A stretch of 64,000 nt of DNA from NCBI GenBank assembly GCA_947034885.2, contig OX344754.2, forward strand, positions 11,763,501 through 11,827,500, in the 5' to 3' direction. The notes under the pieces were generated by a model. That model was given only the letters and a program-made list of their open reading frames with translations. It searched no databases and had not been told where the DNA came from. The DNA comes from Thuidium tamariscinum (Eukaryota; Streptophyta; Bryopsida; Hypnales; Thuidiaceae). Numbering within the stretch: the stretch's first letter is position 1; every line of letters starts with the position of its first letter. A program made the position numbers and the translations under genes. Below, in pieces: positions 11,739-23,086 of the stretch.

Positions 11739-11880
11739 ACAGTAAAAGTTACAGTAAAAGTTACAATAAAAGTTACAATAAAAGTTACAGTAAAAGTTAC
11801 AGTAAAAGTTACAGTAAAAGTTACAGTAAAAGTTACAGTAAAAGTTACAGTAAAAGTTTTAACTTTTACGGTAAGTATTT
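11739..11880 (+). repeat. 12-bp tandem array (ACAGTAAAAGTT)x10 with inverted end
   Basis: Ten head-to-tail 12-bp units run from 11739 to 11858; units 3 and 4 carry ACAATAAAAGTT. The array then passes into TTAACTTTTACGGTAA, an inverted partner of the unit, so it closes on a short palindrome. No coding role. It lies 140-280 bp upstream of the SKP1-like start codon. Confidence 0.9.
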
Positions 11881-12019
11881 AACCCAAAATTAACCACCCA
11901 GGCCTTCCATCTAAATATAGTTTTGTTCGAGGTCTCTCCAACCTGCCAGTTGCTTTGCATGCTAGAGAGTACTACCCCGTAACAGTTTTGAGACCTTTGA
12001 TTGAGAGCTCCGATCAAAC

Positions 12020-12996
12020 ATGGCTGAGCCGCGGCCTTTGACTGTGAAGCTGAGTAGTGTCGAAGGCGTGATCTTTGAGGTTCCCGAGGCTGTGGCTCTG
12101 CAGTCGGTATTGGTGAGGATTGTGATAGAGAATTTTGGCGTCAATGATGACAGTCCCATTCCATTGCCATACGTGTCCAGCAACGTTTTGTATCAGGTGC
12201 TCCAACACTGCAAGTGTTGCGTAGATGGAACGACGTACGTCGTCAAGGACTCTCATGGATGTCCAATCCTCGATGCCAACAAATGTGTTGGGAAGGTGGA
12301 GATGAAGAATCTCTACGACTTGATTATGGTATGTATGTTTTGAGATTGAATTTGTTCTCGATCTCAACCTTCTTTGATTTTTTTTGTATTGACATACTTT
12401 AGATGAGATTGTTCTTGTGCATGAATCTTATAATTGCTATATTGTTTCTTGTTTCTAGTTGATAGCAAGTACTTCTAAATTAGGTTCAGTCTTCTTTGAA
12501 TGCATAACCATTTTGTAATTGGCCCTTTTTTGGGTGCTTTATGTAGATTGACTCATCTTGAGTTTTTGATCTATACTTCATATTCATGAACCTCGTTGGC
12601 TTAGAGCAATTAATGATCATGGTAATAAAAAAAGTTTGTATGTGTGATGACCAGGCAGCCAACTACATGTGTGTTGAGACCTTGCTTCATCAACTTTGTC
12701 AAATTGTAGCGATGATGATTGCTAAGAAGACATTTGAGGAAATTCGAGAAATATTCAACTCCGAGAATGAATTTGCAAGAAGAAGAGAAGAATGCTTGAT
12801 TACACCAAACGAGAACCAAATTCTAGCTTCACTTATAGGGTCTTTGCCAGAGGAACTTCAATTTGAGATTAAGGTGAAAATTGTACAAAGATTTCACTGT
12901 GGACAATGTAGAGAGAGGCCTCACATTCATTGTTTCGTTTGTAATTTTCTTTGGGAAATATTGTTTGATTATAAAAACAAGATGTTCATACATTGA
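12020..12996 (+). CDS. SKP1-like protein, divergent, with extra C-terminal tail
   Basis: SKP1 proteins bridge cullin-1 and F-box proteins in SCF ubiquitin ligases (cytosol and nucleus). Exon 1 (12020-12328) encodes a POZ-type N terminus: LTVKLSSVEGVIFEVPEAVA, then IPLPYVSSNVLYQVLQHC. It ends KNLYDLIM before the donor gtatgt. Exon 2 starts at 12655 after ccag, in phase, with AANYMCVETLLHQLCQ...IAKKTFEEIREIFN, matching SKP1 AANYL...CQTVADMI...TPEEIRKTFN. The product is 216 aa, against about 160-170 for SKP1. Residues 164-216 are extra, with LPEELQFEI and a CxxC-x7-CxxC pattern. The region between the two halves (residues 66-95) is diverged, and the usual C-terminal NQWAFE is only NQIL. It may be a diverged SKP1-like paralogue; an unrecognised intron could also explain the tail. 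Confidence 0.75.
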
Positions 12997-13343
12997 AGAA
13001 AGTTGGGTTTTTAAAAAAGAATAATTTTTCAATTAATAGTCTTTACCTTGAAAAAAATTTCAAAATAACTCAAGAAATTGTTCATCAATTAAGCCATCAT
13101 GACATATAGGCCCTAAAGAATTATATACAAAATCACATTTTGAAGGTGGATCTTTCATGTAAAGATTATTGTTTTCATTAATAATCTATACCTCTAAAAT
13201 ATTGAAAAAGACTACATAGGTGCACCAATGTGAACTATATTTATTGTTTATAAAATATGCTTAAGATTAGATCTCTTAAGTTGAGTTGGAATCTTTGCAT
13301 ATCTTATAGGTAGGTAGAAGTTGAAGAATTGGTCATTTTTAGT
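12997..13343. other. Intergenic, 3' side of SKP1-like gene
   Basis: AT-rich; no gene seen. May include the 3' UTR of the SKP1-like gene. Confidence 0.4.
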
Positions 13344-14375
13344 ATAGATGGCAAATTTCATGAAAATGGTGGTATTCTAAATGCCATTTTCACACCACAC
13401 AGTGTGAAAGGGTGATTGCATGAAACACTTGTCCTATTTTTTGTCCCCTTGACCTCCAATAGGTAGTTTTTTGCTCATAACTTTTGCATCGTTTGCCCTA
13501 TCAACTTGAAATTTGGAATGAAGGTGCACACAAAAGTTTAATATGTTTTGTAATTTTTAAAAAAAATTTAAAATTATTTTACTATTTTAAAACTACCCCC
13601 GATTGCTTGTCTACCTTGGCCATTTTGGGGGGTTTTAGTCCTATTTTTGACCCAAAAATGCAAATTTTGAGCTGAAAATTGGCATGCAAGGACCTCACCT
13701 AAAGTTACACAAGACCTCAAAGAGATTTTTTGAAAATACTATACTGTTCAACCTCCACATGTCGTCAAAGTGGCTGACTTTGCGCAAGTGTAGAGAATAG
13801 AATTAATTTTTTCCAAAGATGAAATTTGTTGGAAAAGAAAGCCCTTTACTTGAAGAAAAAATAGATTTTTCATTTTCATTTTTTGAATTTTTTTACTATT
13901 TTTACCAAATTAGTGAAAAAAGAGCTATTTTCATTGTATTTTCCATTGTCTATAATATTTAGAGAAAAAATTTCTTAGGTCTGAATTTCAAGAGATATAA
14001 TATTCTCATTACTCTTCAAATTATCCATATTTTTTTCAATTTAAAAAAAATTTATTTCAAAGGGTCATAGGACTTACAGGACTCATTGATTTTGAGCCAT
14101 TTTGAACCAAAACCGGTAAGTGTTTCTTGCAACGACCCGAAAATTGACATTTAGGACAGCAAGACAGGTATAGATTTTCAAAATCTATGATTGATTTAGA
14201 TTTTAGACTACATAGTCTGAAACATCTTGGACATGTATAGATTTTAGACATCTACAATACATGTAGATTTCAAAAATCTATGACAATTTTACATTTTAGG
14301 CCATGTGGACTAAACTGTCAAAAAGTGTCAAACTAATGGAATATCGCCATTTTAATGAAATTTGCCATGTAGGTT
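13344..14375. repeat. Inverted-repeat-bounded element, about 1 kb
   Basis: Left arm near 13345 reads ATGGCAAATTTCATGAAAAT; the right arm complement near 14370 reads ATGGCAAATTTCATTAAAAT. The right half (AAATTGACATTTAGGAC ... AAAAAGTGTCAAACTAATGG) resembles 54885-55000 (AAATTGACATCTAGGAT ... AAAAAGTGTCAAAGTAATGG). No coding capacity; no target duplication identified. Confidence 0.5.
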
Positions 14376-14959
14376 CACTTGTAGAATCCTTCATTAAATC
14401 TTGAATTAATTTTTCTTTTGTATTTGAAGGACAAATTTTTCTAATCATCATCCTATGAATTGAATATTATTTTGAATTAGTAATCTTGAAATGATGATAC
14501 TTGCCATAAAGTTATTGAGCATAACATCTTTTGTGCTTATTTCTTCATTAATGAGCTTTCTATTTGCACTATGGTCAATTGCATAGATATCAACTTATAT
14601 CATATTTAAATGAGTGTATACTCTTTGATTTATGTTTTTTTTGTGAAGTCTTTTACATTTGCTTACTTACTATATACTCCTCTATCCCACTAAAAGCTTC
14701 CTGTTTAGACTAATTTATAGTCTTTGTAGGAAGAATTTGTAAAGCTTTTAGTAGAACAAAGGGATTGACTTTCAAGCTGTGGTTTTGAGTATTTTTTTTA
14801 GATGCACATGATATATCTGTAGTTCTATACCTAAAAGCTACAAATAATTATATAATCATGATTCATGTTGTTTAATTGTTTAGTTTTTATCAAGTTTTGT
14901 CCATATTTTCTTTACATTTAATTTATCAGCATAAAATGAATAGATTATGAAGTTTCAAA

Positions 14960-15002
14960 GAAAAATGCTAGCAATAGAGTTTTAAATCTATGAGCCTATG
15001 AG

Positions 15003-15076
<74 letters not shown>

Positions 15077-15205
15077 ATACCTTCTATAGTCATAGGCACT
15101 GTGTTGTAGACTCTTTCTATGTTATATTGTATCTATGTTATAAGTATATATATTAGGAGCACCTTCAAATGGTTGTAAATAGATAATTACATACAACTAA
15201 GTTCA
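14960..15205. mobile_element. Degenerate MULE-like MITE with TA microsatellite
   Basis: Starts GCTAGCAATAGAG and ATGAGCCTATGAGC, then TATTATAGATACCTTCTATAG and CACCTTCAAATGG, in the same order as the better copies at 26444-26679 and 51638-51874. A (TA)n run (15006-15071) interrupts it. Termini are eroded. Confidence 0.5.
15006..15071. repeat. (TA)n microsatellite
   Basis: About 33 uninterrupted TA units, probably grown from the TATATA tract of the surrounding MITE copy. Confidence 0.95.
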
Positions 15206-15889
15206 AGGAATTGAAATCAATATCCTAAAAATGCACAAAAACTCATACAAAAAACTTGAAAAACTTGAAAGATTAAAATCTTGAAATGTATTTAGACACC
15301 TAGGCCAATACTCAGAAGGATGAAAAATAAATAAAAATGTCAAATTGGGAATTGTAGTTCTACAACCTATTGTAGTAAGTTTGTTTAGTGTATGGCGTCT
15401 TGTACTGTATATACTATTTGAGGTGACTTGCCTGTCACCTCTAGGTTTTCAATTTGTGGTCCCCCAACCTGTGGTGCCAGAGCGTGAAGACTCAATTTGG
15501 AGACCGAGTTGTGATGCCAACCAAGAGCTGTGATGCCGAATTGGAAAGAAGAAGAAAAAGAAAATTAAGAATAAATAAAAGAAAGATAAAGCAATAAATA
15601 AAGACTAAAGAAATAAAAAGAAATAAAGATAAATTGGGAGAAATTCTTACCTTTGTGGCCTTTAAGAGTGGAGTGACAAATTTTGGAATTAGTTTTATCG
15701 TGAGAAAATAAAATATTATCGTGCACACAATGTTTGCTGGGTTTTTTTAAAACTTATTTTAAGTTGTGGCAAGGACTAGAGGCTTTTAGGGAGGATGTTA
15801 AATCCTACCGTTGAAGGTGGGCCTAGTATGGTGGATTTACTTTGGGTGAAAACGTAGGAATTTTTTATTTTTTGAAAATAATTTTTTTT

Positions 15890-16100
15890 GAAAATTCAGA
15901 AATTCATATTTGTAATCAGAGAGGACCCCCCCCCCCCCCTTCAACAAAAAATCAGGAGCTGTTGGATGGGGATACATACATGTATATGTATACAAAATAC
16001 AAATACAAATACGTGCACATATACAAATATAGAATACAAAATATGGATACAAAATACGGATACAGATACGTACATGAATACAGATACACGTTTATCGCAT
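15890..16100. repeat. Poly-C tract and degenerate ATACAAA minisatellite
   Basis: A run of about 14 C near 15927-15940 is followed by degenerate 6-8-bp units (ATACAAAT, ATACAGAT, ATATGGAT) at 15973-16090. The complement of 44330-44520 has a similar layout (poly-C, GAGCTGTTG, then GGATAC/ATACAA words), so this may be one repeat family. Short ORFs here are low complexity. Confidence 0.6.
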
Positions 16101-16157
16101 AATGTTTGCAACTCCCTATACCCCATGAAAATTACAAGAGGGGGTAGGTAGGTAAAA

Positions 16158-16324
16158 AAATTAATTAATTAATTTTTAATTTTTAATTCACCCCCCCACC
16201 CCCCCCCCCACTCCCCCCCAAAATTAAAATTTTTAATTTTTTTGCGAGTGGGGAGAAGGGGCGAATTAAAAATTAAAAAATTTAAAATTAATCATGGTGC
16301 ATAGTTTCTCACTATGCACCATGA
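16158..16324. repeat. Inverted repeat with AT/G-C arms and a perfect hairpin
   Basis: Left arm AATTAATTTTTAATTTTTAATTCACCCC pairs imperfectly with GGGGCGAATTAAAAATTAAAAAATTTAAAATT. Beside it, 16292-16324 is a perfect 14-bp stem (TCATGGTGCATAGT / ACTATGCACCATGA) with a 5-nt loop TTCTC. Confidence 0.7.
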
Positions 16325-16681
16325 AGTGGCTGTTACAGCCAGCCTACAGTTTACTATAATATATGTGAAGTAAAATAGAAGGTCTATAAAGTGCCAAGGT
16401 TTTTTAAATGTCCTTTTTAAACAAGTCATAGATTCATATTGAAGTTTTCAATATATCAATGGTGCACATAATGCTTTTAGCCTTTAAAGATCAAAGAAAA
16501 TATTTTTTGTCCAATGGAAGACAAAGGATTCTTTCATGTGGAAAAAAATTGCAACTATTGATTGTCTAAATTTTGTTGTGAAAAAGGGAAGGTCTTTGAA
16601 TAGTGGTTTTACTTCTCATGAGTTCTTTGCATTTGATTAAGAAACTTATTCATATTGTAGCAAAAAGGGTGATTTTCCAAG

Positions 16682-17560
16682 GTTGCTAACAGGTGAGTCT
16701 AGGAGCGTGAGCCTGTGAGCGGGAAATTTTTTTAGGAAATTTTGGACCTATGACCGTGGATAAGTGAAAGGGGTCAGATGACCATGGTTTAGTGTTTTGG
16801 GGTGAAGTTTATCAATCACTTCGAGTTAGAATTTAGGGTCTAGAGGACAATGCTAAAATGCTGTTGAGTGAAGTATAATTCATACAATAAAAATGAAAAT
16901 GAATACCATAAAGTACCAAAATGTAGCCATAAAACACACAAAATCCAATCATAATAAAAAGAAATACACAATAGTTTGACTCAAGAAATATGTCAATTCC
17001 GTGACTCTAAATCGCTGAGGACTCAGTCTCAAAATGAGTACTCTCTAACGACGCAGAAGACTCTCTACCCTCAAAAATGCTGAGCCATCTATAAACTGTA
17101 AAACATTTAGGGTATATGTATCTTTACGATGTTTTGGTTTAGAGGAACCAAAAGTCGCAAAGGCACTTGCCATTTCCTTTGCATAGACAGGAAGCTCAAA
17201 AGTCTTTTGAGGACTCAAAAAAAGACTTGGCTTTGGCATGTTGGCATCCTCCAACATCAATCCTTGATGCCTGCAAACCAATATATACAGAGTTAGACTT
17301 TTCAGTTGATGAATTCACCATGCAATTCACTAAAAATAAAAAGGGTTCTAACTTACTTACTAAATTTTCCTTTGCAAGCGAATTTTTGGGGCAGTAGTGG
17401 CAATAAGGTTGCTAGTAGGTGAACCTAGGAATATGAGCCTAGGAGCCTGGGAGCGGGAAAAAAAAGGTAAATTTATGGTTGGTATCTATGATTGTGAATT
17501 TTAAGTAGGGTAAATTTTTGGCAGGTGCCTATGACCGTGGATTTTATACATTGAGTGATG
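16682..17560 (+). repeat. Pair of direct repeats about 730 bp apart
   Basis: GGTTGCTAACAGGTGAGTCTAGGAGCGTGAGCC...GAGCGGGAAA at 16682 and GGTTGCTAGTAGGTGAACCTAGGAATATGAGCC...GAGCGGGAAA at 17408 are each followed by CCTATGACCGTGGAT. They may be two ends or two copies of one element. The starts resemble the GTTGCTAGTATGTGAGC terminus of the MULE-like MITEs. A short minus-strand ORF between them (17045-17281) is not supported as a gene. Confidence 0.55.
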
Positions 17561-18049
17561 GGAAACAAGGTTAATTTTTGAAATGTGAGGCACTTTCTTG
17601 TATTTTCTAGCATTAATTTTTGGCGTAACCAGGTATTGTCAAATAAACAAAATAGCAATTCACCAATGTCAAGGAAAATTCCCGGGTATGCAACTTTTGC
17701 ATAATATGCAACTACACATATTGGGAGATTTTGTAAATCTTTTTTTTGGTAATTCATTTGAACTTGAAATTTGTAGCACATATTATCAACATAGAAATGA
17801 ATTCACAAAAATAAACTCACGGTAAGAAACCAATTTTTCAGCCCTTGGGAGGGTGTCAAAGTTGGCAATTTTGAAAATTTTCTCAAAACTACACCTAATG
17901 GGAGATTTCAAATATCTTCTTTAGAAAAAATTCTTTTACCTTCAAATTTTTTATGAATATTAAAAACATAAACATTGTTTATGTTCAATACTAAACATAG
18001 AAGCTCAATCCTAAACCAGTGGTGAAAACAATTAAGAAATCTTGAATTA

Positions 18050-18620
18050 ATTCAATAAACCAACACAACTAGAAACAGACTTGGCCTAAACCCTAAACCC
18101 CAAGCACAAATTGGAGAACGATTCCAAAATCTCTAATCCCTATCTACCTTTCTCACACCCTAAGCATGACATATATGAAATCAAAACCAAAACCTTAATT
18201 AAAAGATGCCTTAAACCCACAACATGCACAGGAATGCAACTTGAATCCTAAACTAAAAGCAAATCAAAGATAGGCATCAGAGATATGTAACATACCAAAT
18301 GGAACAAATTTGGCGCACCCTAAACCCTAAAGCTCACAGGGAAATCGATGGGAGCTAGCCACAATCAGAAAATCTTCAATTAGCACAATTGTCACATTGA
18401 ATCAGCAACCCATCAAGAAATTTGACTTGAACCTCGAACCCTAAGCGTGAATTACAAAAAATTACAAAACCCCAAATGACTCCAGAGCAGCCTACAAGAA
18501 ATCGTTGTGCGTCCAGAAACTAAGAAGCTAATAATTGAAAATTTGCAATGAGCGCTTGAGAATCCGTTGGGAACCCTCTAAACCCTAATACCTCTGCAGA
18601 AATCTAGAATTGAAAAAAAA
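18050..18620. other. Telobox-rich intergenic stretch
   Basis: Several CCTAAACCCTAAA-type motifs occur (near 18087, 18317 and 18575). Such motifs are common in plant promoters and 5' UTRs, yet no coding exon was recognised on either strand. Could be a remnant promoter or 5' region of a lost gene. Confidence 0.4.
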
Positions 18621-20207
18621 ATGTCCAAATTGAAAAAAAATTGATAGAAAATGTCAAATCATGTACTCCAAATTGATTGAAAATGTCTGAATTGACCATA
18701 TAGCCCTTAGTGATGGCCAAGAGTGCCTATAGTGGCTGCATTTTGGTAGCATCCGCCTCCACCTTCATTGTTGGATTGCTCTTCAATAGCCTAATTGTAC
18801 TCTTTGAAGTACAATCGTAGTTTTTTGTGTCTCTTCTCTCGTTTCAGCAACTGCAGGTAACTTGAAATCTGTCACTGTTGCAACTTGTGTTGTACATATA
18901 CACATTTTGAAGCTATCAATTATTCTAAACTACATGGTAAATTAGCACCTTATAAAGGACTGAATGGTATTAGAATACTCCTCAATTTAAACCTACAACT
19001 TTTCAATTTTGAAATGCACTTGAACTTAACAGTTTTTAGTTTTGAAATGCACTTGACTAGAGGCAGTTGTGTTTTTAAACACTTTCATATAAAATTTCTA
19101 TTTGCTTTTGTATATGTGTAACACTATATTCATCTTCTCTCAAATTCTCATTGCCTTTGATTGTATGCTCTAGGGTAGTTTATGCATTTGTATTTGTTTG
19201 TTGCAAAATGGTGAAATATATAATCAATGCTCGTTTTTGAAATGGTCCACTGTTGCAACTTGTTTTCGAAGAGAATTAGACATTTTTTTTGCTTTCAACA
19301 TGTTTGCTTTCGCAATATATTGCAAGTCTTTTCAATACTACTTACTTTTTGAATGTAGAAAAAAAAATAGGGTGCCCAAGGATAGGCTCTCTAAGATTTT
19401 ATTAAGAAAAAAGGATATAGAAAAATATGCACTAGTATATTTTTATCTAATAATAGGGGGGAAATTGGGAGGGGATAAATATCCCCCCATTAAATATCCC
19501 GTTATCGCATGTGGTTTTAAATTGTAAAGGGGAGTTTATCCCCCAAGACTTATAGAGTGAAAGTTTATAATGTTTGACTATGGGGGTGTTAAAATTGCAA
19601 AAGTGATGTAAAGTCTTTCTATCCTCTTTTCACAAGTCAAATATGAAAATTTGGTGACCAAAAAAATATAAGGTTGAAGGGCCTAACATGCATAATTCCA
19701 ATCAATTTATGGCTTCTCAAAATCTACTCTACAATTTTTGTAATTGAATTTTGAATGTGATTTTTAGTATATTTGAGGTTCATTTTCGAGAGCTCTCAAC
19801 ACTATGGAAAGTCAAAATTGCAACGGTTACCCTTGCACAAAATCTTGAATAGAAAAATCACGATCATTCATTTTCTAAATTGAATTTTTGACAAAAAATA
19901 AATAAACTTTTAAAAGAACTTTCCTAAAATATAAACTACTAAAAATAGCAACTTGGTTAGGTTTTACTTAACTTTAAAGTTTTGCAAACACCAGATTCTA
20001 GTGCCTTCGGCATTTAGAGGCTCATTGAGAAGATTGTGTTTTGGAATCCAATGGTGTTTGTATACAACGAGCATCTACAGCCTAAATCTACCTCTAACTT
20101 AATTTCTAATAAGTCAAAACGAGAGATTTTGCATTTGTACATGAACTAATTCGTGGTCTGTCAAAATACAGTTCTTCTAGGCAGTGCCACATGGAATCGA
20201 AACCCTT
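18621..20207. other. AT-rich intergenic DNA
   Basis: No gene recognised. A short G/C-rich palindromic stretch (GGGGATAAATATCCCCCC) lies near 19468-19486. Confidence 0.4.
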
Positions 20208-20211
20208 TTAA

Positions 20212-20765
20212 CCCCTAAGCGCCCAAGCGACCATTTTTTGGTCGCTGTCCAAAGTCAGGCAACATTTTGGGAAGAAAAAAACTTTTTTCAAAATTTCTTT
20301 TTTCAAATTTTGAAAAGATTGGATTGCCTTTCAACATTTGTATTCAAAACTAAGATCGATACAGTCAAACAAAAGAAATAAGAAAAATAGCACAAAGTAT
20401 TTAATATTGCCTACTGTTGAAAAACATACTATTTAGGGAAAGTATTGATGCTCTCATTACTAAATATTTTTCATTTTTTTACTAATTAATGAAAATCATA
20501 ATTTTGACCAATAAAAAAAACTCAAATCCTAAAAATAGAAATTATATTTCTAGTGAATTTTTGAAGTTATATCTTCAAAATTCATTTGAAGAGAATTTAA
20601 TCATTTGAAGAGAATTTTAAAATAATTTTTTAATTTTGACCGTACGGATACTTTCTACTTTTTGTGCTTTACATTATCTGCTTTGATGCTAACTTCAAAG
20701 AAGTTATAGAGCTTGTATTTTTTGACACATTTGTGTTTTGTGCTAACCCCTTGGCCTTTTAGGGG
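20212..20765. mobile_element. TTAA-flanked element, 554 bp (piggyBac-like MITE)
   Basis: TTAA at 20208-20211 and 20766-20769 borders ends CCCCTAAGCGCCCAAG and (complement) CCCCTAAAAGGCCAAG. The TTAA target and CCC start suggest piggyBac-type mobilisation. No transposase is encoded. Similar ends occur at 50377-51338 and 53826-54742. Confidence 0.65.
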
Positions 20766-21421
20766 TTAACGGACCCTTCTTGAAATCCTGTTCATCTAAG
20801 GTGCACCCCAGCCCCTAAAGCAGTCATTGAAGCACATCATTCTGTCCCAGTCATTTTAAGAGCTACAATGACGCGGTTTCCAAAACACCAGCACACTATT
20901 TCGGCGCCAAACATTGGATCGATTTGAAGATCCAGCATCGCATTGCTCGAAAACATGCCATGGGTGTTTGTTGGTTAAAATTCTTTTCCCTGACCTAAGA
21001 ATTTCCAAGTTAATCCTAATGATTTACATGTGACAATCACTCCACATGTAAATTCAGAGTCGATTCACACACTACACGAATGCCCAATCACTAGGTCACA
21101 ATCCGAAACAGGTATTGTCGCATCAGAGTACTTCAATTTGCAATAAGGGCGCCCAACCTTCCAGGGTTTCAATGAAGCCATGAAGGTCAGTCACATCAGT
21201 CATCTCATTCAGCGGACTCGATCCGCTTGTGCCTTTCTATTTGTTTGCAATGCACGCAGGACAATGATATTCTCAATCAGAAGAAAACTCGTCTTCACTA
21301 AACAATGCTGATGCCTGCAACAATGCCCTTGACAAAACATTATCGCTGACGCAACCTAATTTTCTAGTATGGTACAGAAGGAACAACTATTGAAGCAAAC
21401 AGTATAATACCCACCCTTGGC

Positions 21422-22556
21422 CTATAAAGACTTATTCTCAGTCCCTGAAGGAGTGGCAACCGGAGTTGGGGTAATAGTCTCAGTTTTCTCTTTCTCTTTC
21501 GACACCTCACCTTTTGCGGTCTCCTCTTCCGAATCTCCTTTCACTTCTGTCTCAAATTCCTTGGCAGCCTGAAACACCAGCACTTCATCAGAAGCTTCAC
21601 AACGATACATCAAACCAGGTGTAAAAGGCCCAAGTAAATAGAGATGACATGATCAATGGCTGCACTCAAAATCTCAAATAAAAATTTCACGCTCAATCCT
21701 TAACCAAATGAGTTGACTAATATCTTGTTCAAAAGTTACTGATAAGCTTCTAATGAGCCATAACATACCTCCGAAATCACAGTGAACAATTGCAAGGGTG
21801 TAGCAAATGTGACAGCAGACTACAAAGAGAGTCACACAAATAGTTCAATTTTTTGAGATTTATGTTTTTTGAGAAATTCCCTAAGAAAAGCCTACCTGCT
21901 GGAAGCTCTTCACTGACTCTCCCAATTTCTTTCCAAGTTGCGGAAGCTGCTTAGGACCAAAGACAAGAGCAGCTACCCCTGCAATTACAGCCAGCTCCGG
22001 CACCCCAAGACCAAAGAGCCCACGGACCACGAACGCAGGCTTCCTCCTCTGAACGCCAGGCCTCGGCGCCACATTCAGGGCGCTAATGCTGGAACATGAG
22101 GCGTGCACCTCTGCGAAAAAACAACTCACATGAGACATCTCTTTTCTTGAAAACTGCCAGTGCGGCGAGACTCTCCTCAACATAAACCACTTGCACTACA
22201 TTGCCACTTCAAACGCTTCCTGTAGGAAATTTACATAATTTCAATCCTGAGAATTGAAAAGCTACATTTTAAGGTTACAAATCAAAAAATCGCGCCTTCG
22301 CTCTTTCCATGTTCCCAATCCAGTTGCTCAGATATCACTAAACCCTAACGCCTGTTTCCTTTACAGACAGAAATCCTATTACTACTGACAACTGAGAAAC
22401 CAACTGCACCCAAATTTAGACCAGCATACCTGGGGCAAAGAAGGCGGAGGGAGGAGAAGCGAAGATCCTCCTTGTAGGCGTACCACCCGCGACAGGAGAT
22501 CTGCTAAGACTGACCCCCTCGGCGATGTATGGCGCCGAGCATCCCATCAACGCCAT
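21422..22556 (-). CDS. Tha4/TatA-type plastid twin-arginine translocase subunit
   Basis: Single-span thylakoid protein of the Tat (delta-pH) pathway, which oligomerises with TatC and HCF106 to move folded proteins into the lumen. Deduced exons on the minus strand are 22556-22430, 22110-21896 and 21568-21422; phases fit (1, 0), giving 162 aa. Residues 1-72 form a Ser/Ala/Arg-rich transit peptide beginning MALMGCSAP. Residues 79-93 are the membrane span with the conserved polar Glu81 (VPELAVIAGVAALVFG), followed by the FGPKQLP hinge and an amphipathic helix GKKLGESVKSFQQAAKEFETE. The acidic, Thr/Lys-rich tail ends at 162. A 51-bp phase-0 segment inside intron 2 could be a cassette exon (see findings). 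The single FGPK-type helix favours Tha4 over HCF106. Confidence 0.9.
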
Positions 22557-22869
22557 TGTGCTCCAAAATTGCAACAGATCAAAACGAATCACAAAGACGT
22601 GCACTCGAAAGGCTCTCACGTAATGTCGCGGTAGAAATCCAAAAGATCTGTGAGGGCCAGGGTTGAGAGTGGCGACCGACTTCGTTGAAGAAGATGGAAG
22701 AAGACGATCGAGTGTCATGAAAATCGTGGATAAGGTGGGGCCCTATTTCGTTGCCACGTGTCGCACTCGCAAACAGTAAAATTTCCACCAAACATAACAT
22801 AAAGCTTACAGTGGAAACACCCAAAACCGTCCAAATAAGGCCGTTGTTTTGTTTGAACGTCAGGCAGCT

Positions 22870-23055
22870 CGGGCAGCTGAAAAAACTTCTTTAAAAAAAC
22901 TTTTTTCTCAAAAGTGAAATTTCAAATTGATTCTTTAGGTTTTTACAGACACGGGAAGCTTTGGATCATTCCATTGGGATTCACGAGTCTAAAGTTATGA
23001 GGAATTTTGGTTTGCGGGTAGGTATGGAGTTTTCAAAAATTCCATAGCATTGCAG
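22870..23055 (+). repeat. Fragment of dispersed repeat (9600/55010 family)
   Basis: AAAAAACTTCTTTA, GGATCATTCCATTGGGATT and GGAATTTTGGTTTGCGGGTAGG line up in order with 55215-55370 (AAAAAACTTCTTTA, GAATCATTCCATTTTTATT, GAAGTTTTAGTTTGAGGTAG). Confidence 0.5.
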
Positions 23056-23086
23056 ATTTTGAAGAAATGCAACAAATGTACAATTA

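Noticed and set aside
11739..11858. Short regular repeats considered as a CRISPR array
   Set aside because: Units are 12 bp and contiguous with no unique spacers; the genome is eukaryotic. It is a simple tandem repeat.
15842..16151. Overlapping ORFs rich in Thr/Tyr/Asn/Ile on both strands
   Set aside because: They arise from the poly-C tract and the ATACAA minisatellite; low complexity, no domain.
17045..17397. Short ORFs on both strands between the two direct repeats
   Set aside because: Neither shows a recognisable domain, and frames overlap on opposite strands.
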